A stretch of 23,316 nt of DNA from Larix sibirica. Taxonomy: Eukaryota > Streptophyta > Pinopsida > Pinales > Pinaceae. The position numbers and the translations under genes were made by a program. The notes below the pieces were generated by a model, which ran no database searches, was not told where the DNA came from, and saw only the letters and a list, made by a program, of their open reading frames with translations. Shown here piece after piece: positions 9,665 to 18,248 of this stretch (positions within the stretch are counted from its first letter, which is position 1; each line of letters begins with the position of its first letter). The stretch lies in NCBI GenBank assembly GCA_004151065.3, contig NWUY0304268021.1, positions 1 through 23,316 of the forward strand, in the 5' to 3' direction.

Positions 9665-10230
9665 GCCTAGCCATTTTGTCCCGCCACACATTTTTCTAAC
9701 ATCACGGGTGGGTTTAGCATAAAAGCAAGCAATCCAGTGCATCGTCATCAGGTAAAAATGGGATATCCGGGCGGCAGTCAAAAATAATGAATATTTTTCA
9801 GTTTGAGAGATCCGGGTATAAATGAGAGACGACCAGGTATCAAGATCGAAGATCTCAGTCAGGCAGTTAGCAAAAGAGGTAAATATCAGGTCTATGGTTC
9901 GGTTGAGGAGATCAGTCAGCAGGTAGGTTTAAGCAGTAAGTTTCGTAGGTTGGGTTATTCGAGCAAAACAGAATATATCTCGTCGGTTTGTTATTTGAGC
10001 GAAGCAGGATCATTTCGTCAGGTAGTTTTGTCTCGCCACACATTCTAGCGTTACGTTCTCACTTCAAAGCAAGCTGTCAAGTTTCTTGTCATCAGGTATA
10101 AAGCAAGAGATATAAGGCAGCAATATCTCGAAGGCAGAAAGGCGGCGGCAAGGTCTAAAGTCGAAGGTTTAGTTCGTTGGTCAGTTTGTTTGTCGAGCGA
10201 AGCAGAATCGTTCTTCGTCAGAGGTAAGTC
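9665..10230 (+). repeat. Family B decayed duplications
   Basis: Several diverged direct repeats overlap here. The word tttgtc(c/t)cgccacaca occurs at 9675 and 10027, and gtcatcaggta at 9744 and 10088, giving an offset of 344-352 bases for one duplicated block. The word gagcgaagcag(g/a)atc followed by ttcgtca occurs at 9997-10020 and 10195-10220, with a third relative (gagcaaaacagaat) at 9961. The words gatctcagtcaggcag (9851) and gatcagtcagcagg (9909) form a further pair. An 81-codon open frame (9803-10048) lies inside the patch but starts on TTG and is made of these repeats. I do not consider it a gene. Confidence 0.65.
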
Positions 10231-10784
10231 GTTCGGAAGGTTGCTATGTAATTACGCTTTTTCGCCCGCCATCAAATTAGCGAGCAAGCAGCGCGAATGA
10301 AACTCAGAAAGATACACCGGGGAATGAAAGAAGGGAATTAAGAGAAACACGGAGAGCAAGCATAAAAAGAACAGTTGTACCTCGGCTTTTATGACTCTTG
10401 AGTGGTTACTTCGGGCGGGATGTGTTGCACGTAGCCTCGTTATTCGTTCGCATTGAATGTTTTACTTTAGCTATCTATCACTTACGGGGGGGGGTTGCAG
10501 CCTTGCTTACTTTTTCCCTTCCTCCTTTCCAGCTGGCTCCTGCCTTGAGAAACAATAAGGAGAAGTAATATTTTCACTACCACCAGATTATAGAAGGGAA
10601 TTAGCGCCAGACCACGAGAAAAGTCTCTCATCATAGGATACCAGATAAAAGAGATGGCCCACCACGTCCACACCATAAAAGATAGAAGGACCTGCTCAAT
10701 TTTCCGTTCATCATACTCGATAAGATAAAGCCCACATCACCAATGGAGAGGGAAAGGCCTTGTTCCCGCATACCAGAGTCACCT
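10231..10784. other. Spacer with a G9 homopolymer
   Basis: No gene is recognisable. A run of nine G sits at 10486-10494. The words cttcgggcgggatgtgttg near 10407 faintly resemble cttcgcgggatgttgtg near 15101, but the match is short. Confidence 0.45.
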
Positions 10785-10905
10785 GCGTACCTGCGTCACC
10801 TTAAAAAACATACCCGAAAGAGATAGATAGGCTAGGTTAGGTACATTGGTAAATAGAGTGGAGAGGCTCGGTTAGGTTAGGCCAATCAATATCTCTCTAG
10901 TTAGA
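10785..10905. repeat. acctgcgt and ggttaggt short repeats
   Basis: The words cacctgcgtacctgcgtcacc at the left are followed by two copies of aggct(a/c)ggttaggt (10829 and 10865). This is local slippage-derived sequence with no coding signal. Confidence 0.5.
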
Positions 10906-10999
10906 TGGGGCATCTTATATCTCTAATAGAATGAGGCAAGGGAAAGTTTTATTACAAATGGAAACCAAGCCTTGATTACATAAACTAGTAGATACGTTA

Positions 11000-11044
11000 C
11001 GCCTAGCTTTCACAATATACCTATGTGACGCCCGCCTAGCTTTC
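11000..11044 (+). repeat. 12-bp direct repeat, 33-bp spacing
   Basis: The word cgcctagctttc is present at 11000-11011 and 11033-11044, each followed by caatat or acaatat. This suggests a 33-bp unit duplicated once. Confidence 0.7.
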
Positions 11045-11925
11045 AATATGCTAGCCTTACCTTACTTAATAGGTACTTCTATTCTTATAGGAGAGTCAAT
11101 ATTTCGTATCGGTGGTAGGTCGATCAATCTTGGCGAGAGTTCCTATCAATGGAGCTTGTCCGGTCAGCTGCGAATTTAAGGTATTTCTAAAGAGATGGGA
11201 AGCGAGTCGAGTAACTGAGTAGCGGTTAAGAAAGAGAGACTAGGTGAGGCAGGTGAGAAGCGAAGATATCTATTTGTTTCGTTCAATTTGAATGGAGGGG
11301 GGGGGGTAGAAAGTAGGTAAAGGCCAAATACATGGACGTGTACCATGGAACATAAAGCGTAAGGGAAGGTGTTTCCTTGTAACCAATACTAGGTAAACGA
11401 AGAATAGCTCACCCGTTGTTTTTATTCTAAACATGAAGCGTATTCTGTAGTATTATGGCTTGCGGTAAAGTAGTCCCATCTTGTGTCCATAAGTCTGATC
11501 GAGTTGGATTGCTAGATTAGGGTCTAGGGCCTATTTTTGAAAGGCTTATTTTATTTTCCAGGGTTCATATAAAAGCATAGTTCCGCGAGTGCCCCTATTG
11601 CTTCAGGTCAGGCAGGAATCCAGTATCAGCACTATCGTGCCTCTTTATTGTGGGGGGGACCCAGATACCTTTGATGAATTAAGACTGCAATAGGAACGAA
11701 GGCCCCTACTCCTCCATTCTTTTTGTACTACTTAGTTACTCCTCTACCACCTTTCATATTTACTTTCTTCCATAGATAGGCTCACTTACTTTCTTTGAGT
11801 CTTATACGGGCGTTTGAAACAACCACTTGCTTTAGAAATAATACTTTGTGGTAACAGCGCTTAGCTTAGAAAAAACCTTTATTATAAATAAAACTTGAAA
11901 AATTGCTTTAAGAGATAGGAAAGAC
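11045..11925. other. Spacer with a G10 homopolymer
   Basis: No gene, RNA gene or element was seen. A run of ten G lies at 11297-11306 and a run of seven G near 11651. Confidence 0.45.
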
Positions 11926-11929
11926 CCCG

Positions 11930-12070
11930 CTTTGACCCTTGCACGCCTTCTCCCACCTGCCTGCTTCGATCTTACACTGACTGCCTTCATCGAAAGGAAT
12001 GCTGCCTTCGACCTGATCGAGACCTCATTTTGAATCGGCTGGCTCTCAATTGATACACGGATGGATCTGA
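11930..12070 (-). repeat. Family B-like gtcgaaggcag patch, reverse orientation
   Basis: On the minus strand the words gatcaggtcgaaggcag, ttcgatgaaggcagtcag and aagatcgaagcaggcagg follow one another. The 14 bases ttcgatgaaggcag also occur on the plus strand at 17289-17302, in the patch 17255-17355. An 85-codon minus-strand open frame crosses it, but its Lys/Arg/Ser/Ala content simply follows from the repeat words. Confidence 0.5.
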
Positions 12071-12120
12071 TCAATTTATAGAATATCAATTTCGAACTGG
12101 AGACAATGGAACTTGACGGC

Positions 12121-12174
12121 GGGCTTGCTGCTCGCTAGATTTATTGTGGGCTCCTTGCTCGCTAGATTTGTACG
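12121..12174 (+). repeat. 27-bp tandem duplication
   Basis: Two adjacent 27-bp units share gggct-c/t-cttgctcgctagattt. The core tgctcgctagattt is identical at 12129-12142 and 12156-12169. On the minus strand this would give the 9-residue repeat K-S-S-E-Q inside a short open frame, but nothing else supports a gene. Confidence 0.8.
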
Positions 12175-12339
12175 TGTCGGGGCGGCGGGCGTTGGCCACC
12201 GGACGAAGGAAGATTATGATGTGTTGGTTTGAAAAGGAGAGCTCTTTTTCCCCATTCTGCTTACTCAAGTAAGCCAATTGCTTATTCAAGGAAAGGAATT
12301 AATCAATTTTTTGTACCAGCATATCCTACAGTAGTTAGA

Positions 12340-12600
12340 GAGCCCTAGTCCACGTCAGCAGATGATCCAATTCCATTCGAAGTTTTTAAGCTGTTGATCC
12401 AGAAGCAGTTGACCCACCAGCATAAACAAAGGTATAGATAGCAAGGCTAGATCCATACGAAGCAGTTGCTTTTTATCCAACACCAGTTTCTTTTGTTGGT
12501 TCAGTAGGTTAAGCTTAAGATTAGTAGCGCCGTCACTATAATAGCTGCAGGAGCAGTGAAAGGTGCAGATGAAGCAGCAGCATAGGCGGAACATCTGACT
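12340..12600 (-). repeat. Family A fragment, reverse copy
   Basis: The minus strand reads tatgctgctgcttcatctgc, then tatggatctagccttgct, gtttatgctggtgggtc and aactgcttctggatcaacag. These are the same triplet words as 5941-8480, in the opposite direction. In phase it would give Y-A-G-G-S-T-A-S-G-S-T-A before a stop. The middle third (about 12470-12540) is too diverged to assign. Confidence 0.6.
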
Positions 12601-12924
12601 CCATAAATAAAGAAGGCCCGTAAGATCTAAGATTAATATAGAGAACTTAAACGATTATTAATACGTCGCATAGAAGGGAAGCAGAAACAACCCCGAACCC
12701 GTTGACCCGGCAGCTGGACCAGGCTAATTACGTATAATGACTCATGCTTTCTACTTATATATCGCTCAATACTGCGGCTGGGCATCTTTGCGTTGGCAGA
12801 ACCCTATACGTTGTCTTTGCCCGAGTGAAAGTAGCAATCCCACCTTTAGTTATAATTAAGTAAGTTTATATCGCCCTAGGATACACAAATGAAATTCTAT
12901 GAACCGAGTGGACCTTGGCCAGTA
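12601..12924. other. Spacer with no recognisable feature
   Basis: Mixed sequence with short open frames only. No RNA structure or repeat of note. Confidence 0.45.
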
Positions 12925-13110
12925 TACCCTGCAGCAAAGGCATAGCTAGTAGCAGCTCTACCTATTGATCGATAGTAGCAGTTCGATATTTATTTGAAGT
13001 TCTCAATCCAGTTCACTAAGTTGCAGATTGTCCAATGGTCTAGTCTATAGTTCCATACCTGGTGGACTAAGTTGATCCCGCAGAAGTTAAGGTGTCATCA
13101 GGACCGGGTC
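12925..13110 (-). repeat. Possible family A fragment, reverse copy
   Basis: The minus strand contains gctgctactagctatgcc, gaactgctactatcg, ttctgcgggatcaact and ggtatggaact, compatible with a strongly decayed family A piece. The match is by vocabulary only, with no long alignment. Confidence 0.3.
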
Positions 13111-13485
13111 AACGGGATACTCTAAGTTATTAATTCTTACAGCAGCGCAGCACACAGAGCCAACCACCTGATAACGCTCGCTAGCTAGATATTGCTGATT
13201 GGGCCGGGCTGAGGGATCACCCTTATTGATATTATACATATGTAATTTTGGGTGGGCTTATTGAAAGACCTTATTATTTGCGGTACCACTTTGACTCCTT
13301 ACCTCTTTTTGCAACCCCAGCAGGTAAAGTTATGGTGCTTCCTTAATGAAACACCACACTCCAGTTAATTAATTTATCCAGTATATGCGGGAGTACCCTA
13401 TAATGATCGGTGTATCTGTGGATGGCGTATATCCTCCCGCTATAAAATTGTTATCTAAAAGGTCAGTCTGACGTGTGTTATTACG
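13111..13485. other. Spacer with no recognisable feature
   Basis: No gene, RNA or element end was seen. Confidence 0.45.
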
Positions 13486-13492
13486 TAACGGC

Positions 13493-13518
13493 GGCTACAG
13501 CAGGTGGCTACAACAGGC
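13493..13518 (+). repeat. 13-bp tandem duplication
   Basis: The units ggctacagcaggt (13493-13505) and ggctacaacaggc (13506-13518) differ at two positions. Confidence 0.8.
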
Positions 13519-13589
13519 GGATTACAAAAAAAGAACTTATTATATACATATGGAAACGCAAAATCATCAAGGGATGGTGAATAATCCAA

Positions 13590-13750
13590 GAAGAAGCCAG
13601 CGATAAAGCAAGAAGGTCAAGGCACGGAATATAAACCAGATGCAGCGGGGAAACCTAATGTGGCAGGGGAACCTAATCGACCGGAAGCATATGAACGGAA
13701 GCGTACGATTTATGAAAGAAGAATGGAAGTGTACGCAAATAGACGGATTC
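13590..13750 (+). repeat. Purine-rich patch with ggaagc-tac and ggggaaacctaat repeats
   Basis: The word gg(g)gaa-acctaat occurs at about 13647-13659 and 13666-13677, about 18 bases apart. It is followed by three relatives of ggaagcgtacg (13682, 13695 and 13727). The strand is A+G-rich throughout. Confidence 0.55.
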
Positions 13751-13849
13751 AAAAGATAAAGGCAAGTTGAAATAAAGCTAATTTATTTTGATTGCAACGG
13801 GACTCAAGAGCTACTACACTTAGTTGAACTAAAAGTTGCACTAAAAGGA

Positions 13850-14320
13850 AATCCCCTTTCGATCCACCAAACAAGATTGATTATGTTCGTTCCCACCAGA
13901 CAAAATAGATTGAGCCAAGTTATTACCAGAATAGATATTGCTTTAGTTCCAAAGTAGCCACCATACAGGACGGAAGAACATTGACCCAACACGACATGGA
14001 CTGGGCACGGAGCAATGGAATAACTGGTCCAAACCAACAACTATGCTTATTCGCACTACAAGAAAGAGCACCAACAAATATCTGAACACACAATTGCTTG
14101 CATGGAGACTAGACCTTACAACCCAATAATGGAACCCCATTATTCGTCGACCCACCATATGCAATATATTTTGTTACCCCATTTGTCACCATATGCGAGA
14201 TATTATGTTATCCAAGTGGCTCCAATAATGAGATATTGATTGAGTTCAAGTTCCCGTCAGAAGATATCGAGCCAAGTTGCCACCAGATCAGAAAGAACCC
14301 ATATCACCAGAATAGATAGA
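13850..14320 (+). repeat. Family C decayed repeat (ccaccaga / gagatattg words)
   Basis: The words gagccaagtt, accaga, agatattg, ccaccata and agattga recur irregularly for about 470 bases. The best pair is 13912-13930 against 14269-14287 (16 of 19 identical). The word accagaatagata is identical at 13925-13937 and 14306-14318. The words ccaccatatgcaatatatt (14153) and caccatatgcgagatatta (14187) form another pair. Short minus-strand open frames (73-78 codons) in this patch are by-products of the repeat composition. Confidence 0.65.
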
Positions 14321-14612
14321 AGGACCCATCACTGGAGATAAAAGGAACACATTGCTGTCCGACAGGATAAAAGGAAGGACCAAATCACATAACATACCTT
14401 CATCACCTTCATCATGAAATATTCCACTGTAGATTCGGAAGTAAGTAAGGAAGGTGAAATAAAGGAAAGGGTCGTAGAGAGCTTGCTCGAAGTAGGGCTT
14501 CTTTACTCTCGAAAGGTTCATTATTCAAGAATCCAACGTTTGCATGCACATATAAACCCGTATAAATAAAATATGGATGGGGGGGGTATTATGGTCCCCC
14601 GCTCCAAAATGG
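14321..14612. other. Spacer with a G8 homopolymer
   Basis: The words catcaccttcatca recur at 14397-14415, and a run of eight G occurs at 14579-14586. No gene is recognisable. Confidence 0.4.
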
Positions 14613-14672
14613 TTTTCTCTTTCGGGTATGTGTCGATGGTGACTCTCTCGGTCGGGTATGTGGTGACGGGGA
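14613..14672 (+). repeat. 30-bp diverged tandem duplication
   Basis: The core tcgggtatgtg is at 14622-14632 and again at 14652-14662, with ctctt/ctctc before it and ggtgac after it in both copies, giving a 30-bp unit. On the minus strand this produces the 10-residue repeat H-I-P-D/E-R-E in a 78-codon open frame, which I attribute to the duplication and not to a gene. Confidence 0.75.
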
Positions 14673-15316
14673 TTTATCCCAGGTATGATTGGTGTAGAAG
14701 GATTTATGGGAATGCTTAGTAAGTATAACCTCCCCCTGGCCTCCGATACAGCCAGCAGCATCAGCAGAAGAATCAGTTCTCTATCCGTGCTTACTTGGTG
14801 GATAAACTTAATCTCTTTCGTATGACAGTAAATATGTGTAAATCAATATGCTCTATGTAATCTCCTCTATGGCTACTTTACTGGGCTACTAAACCTTGGC
14901 TGCTGCGCTAAATGGCTTGGCTTAGATACTCACTGGGCAGGAAACATTCTTTGCATAGAAGCTCCGGTAAGTGCTAGAACTCTGATCAGTGCTAGAAAGA
15001 AAAGCTCTACTTCTACTTCTAAGAAAAACTAAACTTTACTTCAGGATAGAGAGAAGAAAAACCCCGTGACCGGGTGCACGGAATGAACCGGGGGTGGACG
15101 CTTCGCGGGATGTTGTGAAAGGATTTTGACTGCTATGCTTCTTCTATATGCTACACCGAGAGCTTCTATTTTACAAGGCTCCAAGGCTTGCGGATTGACC
15201 CAAAAGCGAACTGAATGCGGAAGGGGTATGCAGGCGAACGGGTATTATGTCCCTCCTTATCCTTTCAAAAGCTTTAGTAGGCCCAAGGCATTAAGACTCA
15301 TTGGGGGACTAAAAGT
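14673..15316. other. Spacer with a G+C-rich patch at 15061-15115
   Basis: The patch contains two related words, accgggtgcac and accgggggtggac, and a small hairpin (ccgtg at 15064-15068 with cacgg at 15077-15081, 8-base loop). An 83-codon open frame at 15126-15377 follows, but its start at 15126 is a TTG (ttgactgctatg) and it has no family resemblance. I could not convert the G+C-rich patch into a group II intron 5' end, a tRNA or a protein-coding exon. Confidence 0.35.
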
Positions 15317-15335
15317 GGATTTTCTTCTTAATAAA
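15317..15335 (+). repeat. Dispersed 19-bp repeat, second copy
   Basis: The bases ggattttcttcttaataaa are identical to 5497-5515 and have the same orientation. Flanking bases diverge at once. Confidence 0.8.
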
Positions 15336-15378
15336 CCATGCCTTTTTATAACGGTTACCTCTTGCAGGTGGGATTGAT

Positions 15379-15425
15379 AACAGCCGCATTAGTCCCGGCA
15401 TTAGTTCTAGCAGCATAATTAGAAT
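15379..15425 (-). repeat. Short family A fragment, reverse copy
   Basis: The minus strand reads aattatgctgctagaact, aatgccggg and actaatgcggctgtt, matching the family A triplet vocabulary (N-Y-A-A-R-T-N-A-G-T-N-A-A-V). It is only about 45 bases long, with no long alignment to another copy. Confidence 0.45.
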
Positions 15426-15483
15426 AAGATAAATAGCGGGTGTGGTGAGCACAGGGTAGCGGGTTATGCTGGATTGATTGTTG

Positions 15484-15640
15484 GTGACTTTACCTTACCT
15501 GACGTGACCGAACCTTACTGGATCTTACTGAACTGGACGTGACCTGACCCTGCTGACCAGACCCGACCTTAGAAAAACCTTCTCCGCCTTGACCTGCCCT
15601 TACCAGATGTGACGTGACCTGGCTTGACCTTCAACGAAAA
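15484..15640 (+). repeat. acctgacc/gtgacctg cryptic repeat, copy 2
   Basis: The words ttacctgacgtgacc, gaaccttactg, gacgtgacctgaccctg, gaccttgacctgccc and gtgacgtgacctgg recur with no fixed spacing. The vocabulary is shared with 3620-3800 in the same orientation. Confidence 0.6.
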
Positions 15641-16545
15641 GCAATATGTATGAACGCTCCTAAACAACAGCTTACCTGGGTCAATTGATTACTGGCTAGT
15701 TAGTCCCAGCCCTGCACTTTCTTATTTTGCACCTCGCTCCGTTCGTAATATGGAGAGTATCCGGCTTTAAAACACTACGGATGAAATCTTAGAATTAAAA
15801 GAATGGAGACACTTTTCATCTATATTTTCATCCTTAATTTAGCAATGATCTTATCTTATAAGCACAATTAAGTAAGGTGATAGGCCTCCACCCACTAATA
15901 CTTTTTTTCCTACCTTTAGGTATTAGTTTTATAAGGCCTTTATTCGTGTGCTTACTCATTTATCCTGGGGCTATCATTTCCTTGCATATTTTAAAAATAG
16001 AATATCCCTTTTTTTCATTCAATATTAAAAACTATGAATCACACTATTACTTATTCCGGCTGAGCCTTGCCGATATACTTCGGTAATTTGAACCAACTAT
16101 ATTGAGATAAATAGAATACAGACCTACCCGTCACACCTATTGAACCTATTACACGAAACTAATATATTTTATCCCCCATCACAAGAAAGATAGGGATATA
16201 TTTAGTTTCCCCATCGAGCGAGACACGTCGTTCACCGAAAGTCCGAAGTTCTCTAATTAGTTCCCAACTGCCAGCCCGAAGTTATCGAATCACCCAGTTA
16301 CACCATCAAGACACGAAGAGGTCCCCTTTCGAGCCAACATACCAATAAAAGTACTCTTCATAGATAGATAGAAAATAAGTTACCCAGCAATGTCGAGAGT
16401 AAAAGTAGGCCCCTTTCAATCCTTACCCGGGAGGGATTACCCTATGGAGTTGTACATATGGAAAATTAGTTATTACCTAACTTACGCGTAGACGGAAAAA
16501 GAGTTACTTCTGCACTTCGCATAGAGCACCTCACATAGCAGACTT
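15641..16545. other. Spacer with no recognisable feature
   Basis: A 69-codon Phe/Leu/Ile-rich open frame at 15877-16086 begins on GTG in A+T-rich sequence and resembles no known protein. No RNA gene or repeat family was assigned. Confidence 0.4.
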
Positions 16546-16571
16546 ACACAATCAGCACCCTACATAGCCGA

Positions 16572-16696
16572 TCATTGCCAGCCGGTCCATTGCCATGCGG
16601 TCATCCGATGATAGCCAGTGGTCATTTACAACCAGTTATTGCCAGAGGGTCAGTGCCAGAAGGTCAACCAACAGCCAAGGCATTGCCAGGATGTGG
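16572..16696 (+). repeat. Diverged minisatellite, unit tca-ttgccagn-gg
   Basis: Seven consecutive segments each run from tca/tcc/cat to gg: 16572-16585, 16586-16600, 16601-16621, 16622-16649, 16650-16663, 16664-16680 and 16681-16696. Several are about 14-17 bases, and the longer ones look like fused units. Examples are tcattgccagccgg, tccattgccatgcgg and tcagtgccagaagg. The unit sequence is recognisable but no two copies are identical. Weaker cacctcacatag/caccctacatag words lie just upstream (16528-16567). Confidence 0.7.
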
Positions 16697-16817
16697 TATT
16701 GCATAGATATAACTTTTAGTTAGAGTAAGCGTTATTCGCTGCCGATTCTATTGGTGAGCCCCAGTACGATAGCCACATTACCCATTCCGTCTTGCAGTGG
16801 GCTGTGATTCGTCGCCG

Positions 16818-16926
16818 CATAAACCGGCAAGCAACACATCATATACCTATCTATCTATTGATACACCTTCGCATATAACACCTCTGGCAACATATACCGG
16901 GAAGCAGCATCATATTTCTCTATCTT
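16818..16926 (+). repeat. Direct repeat with 73-bp period
   Basis: Bases 16818-16856 and 16891-16927 both read cata-accgg-aagca-catcatat followed by ctat words, differing by a 2-base indel and several substitutions. A 61-codon open frame across it repeats T-G-K-Q-H-H-type residues for the same reason. There is no sign of a gene. Confidence 0.65.
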
Positions 16927-16984
16927 CCGGTGATAAAAAAAATGGCGTTACCCACCATAACATAAAAAAGGGAGTCCATTAATG

Positions 16985-17160
16985 GAAGCCATCGGTTCAC
17001 AAACTGACCAGAAGGCAATGTCCCTGCATGACAAAGCTGTTCACAGAAGCAGCCATTACAGCACACATAGAAGCGATTTAAAATAAGCCGCCGCCATCCG
17101 TTTCACTGCTTGCACAGAAGCTATAAATTAACTGCATGCACGAAGCAATGTAACAGAAAC
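16985..17160. repeat. gcacagaagc / tgcatg cryptic repeat
   Basis: The words gaagcc, cacagaagc, acatagaagc, tgcacagaagc and tgcacgaagcaatg recur about every 20-35 bases, together with tgcatg and ccattaca. Confidence 0.5.
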
Positions 17161-17254
17161 CATTTTGGTGGGCTGTATTTTTCTCCAGCCAGGTTTTGAA
17201 AGGTAAAGTAGGTTTAGATAATATATCAGGCAAGGATAGATAGAAGGGCAATAA

Positions 17255-17355
17255 GATAGAAAGGGTCTCAATCGAGGTCGATATAAGTTCGATGAAGGCA
17301 GGTCGGAAGGTCGCAAGGTCAAGGTCGAAGGCAGTCGTCAGGTTGAAGGATCGGT
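17255..17355 (+). repeat. Family B-like aaggtcgaagg repeat
   Basis: The words gaggtcgatata, gatgaaggcaggtc, ggaaggtcgcaagg, tcaaggtcgaaggcag and aggttgaaggatcgg follow each other with about 8-14 base spacing. The words gtcgaaggcag and ttcgatgaaggcag are shared with the reverse-oriented patch 11930-12070 and related to 10120-10170. Confidence 0.6.
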
Positions 17356-18232
17356 GGGCTTTACACCTAATTTCTTTGCTATAATTAGTTATTCGCGCGG
17401 AACTAGCTAGCTTATTTGCCGTAGCTCATGGGACTCGCTAGGAATCAATCACACAGAGTTACTTGCTTATAACTACTAATGGGAATAGGAAGGAGGAAGG
17501 ACTCAATAAAGCATCACAAGTAAGGATATTAAAGTAGAGCTTATCCAGCTTAAATCTATACTAGTTTAGACTAATAGGTCTAGTGGAACTACAGAGAGAG
17601 GGGTTCAGAAGGCAGAAAGAAGAGTTCTCTCTTAGCATATAGTGGAAATACAATGGAACTTATATAAAGTGCCTATTTCTCGTATATCCAGCCGGTGAAA
17701 TGCTCTTTTATGACAGAAGTATACGGTCTGGCCCCCACTCTCAGAAGCTCCTATCCTATCTATTATAAGATAAGGTAAGGAAAACGGAAACGAAAACTCT
17801 AACCTTAAAATTGATTGGCTACTTACTGGTAGGGAGGAAAAATAGAGAACAACTTTACTATATTAGCTATTTTATAATTAAAGCTAATGCTTCTTCGCGG
17901 AGGGGCGAGCAGCGGTCTATAACTCTCTGAAAAAGGAAGAATTGGGAGTGCAAATACCTACGTCCTACTAGGGAATGGAAACCAACCAGAGTGTGGGGTG
18001 CCAGAGCGGTACAATGAGGAAGGTTGCAACCGAGCGCCAGCATAGTTCTTTTTGAATGGAGCGGGGAAGGAGGAATCAACGAAAAATCGTTTCGTTATGG
18101 ATATGGTGGGTCCCGGCAAGCACCAGTCGAATCATGATCAAGAGTTCACTTCCACTCCTTAATTGATCAATCAACTTTTGGATCTGGGTGAGTTAACTAA
18201 CCAAGCTCACGCATCGTATATTAGACGGCTTC
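17356..18232. other. Spacer with no recognisable feature
   Basis: Contains only short open frames. The 70-codon minus-strand frame ending near 17867 has no family resemblance. No tRNA-like cloverleaf was found. Confidence 0.4.
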
Positions 18233-18248
18233 ATATATATATATATAT
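18233..18248. repeat. (AT)8 microsatellite
   Basis: Eight uninterrupted AT dinucleotides. Confidence 0.95.

Noticed and set aside
9803-10048. 81-codon Arg/Ser/Gln-rich frame
   Set aside because: TTG start, and the sequence is built from the family B repeat words (gatcagtcag, gagcgaagcag).
15061-15377. G+C-rich patch plus 83-codon frame as a possible group II intron or exon remnant
   Set aside because: The ccgtg/cacgg hairpin and the gcgggatgttgtg word are too short to support an intron boundary. No domain V was found downstream, and the frame begins on TTG.
16572-16696. Possible CRISPR array
   Set aside because: Units are adjacent with no unique spacers, are diverged and vary in length. 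This is a decayed minisatellite.
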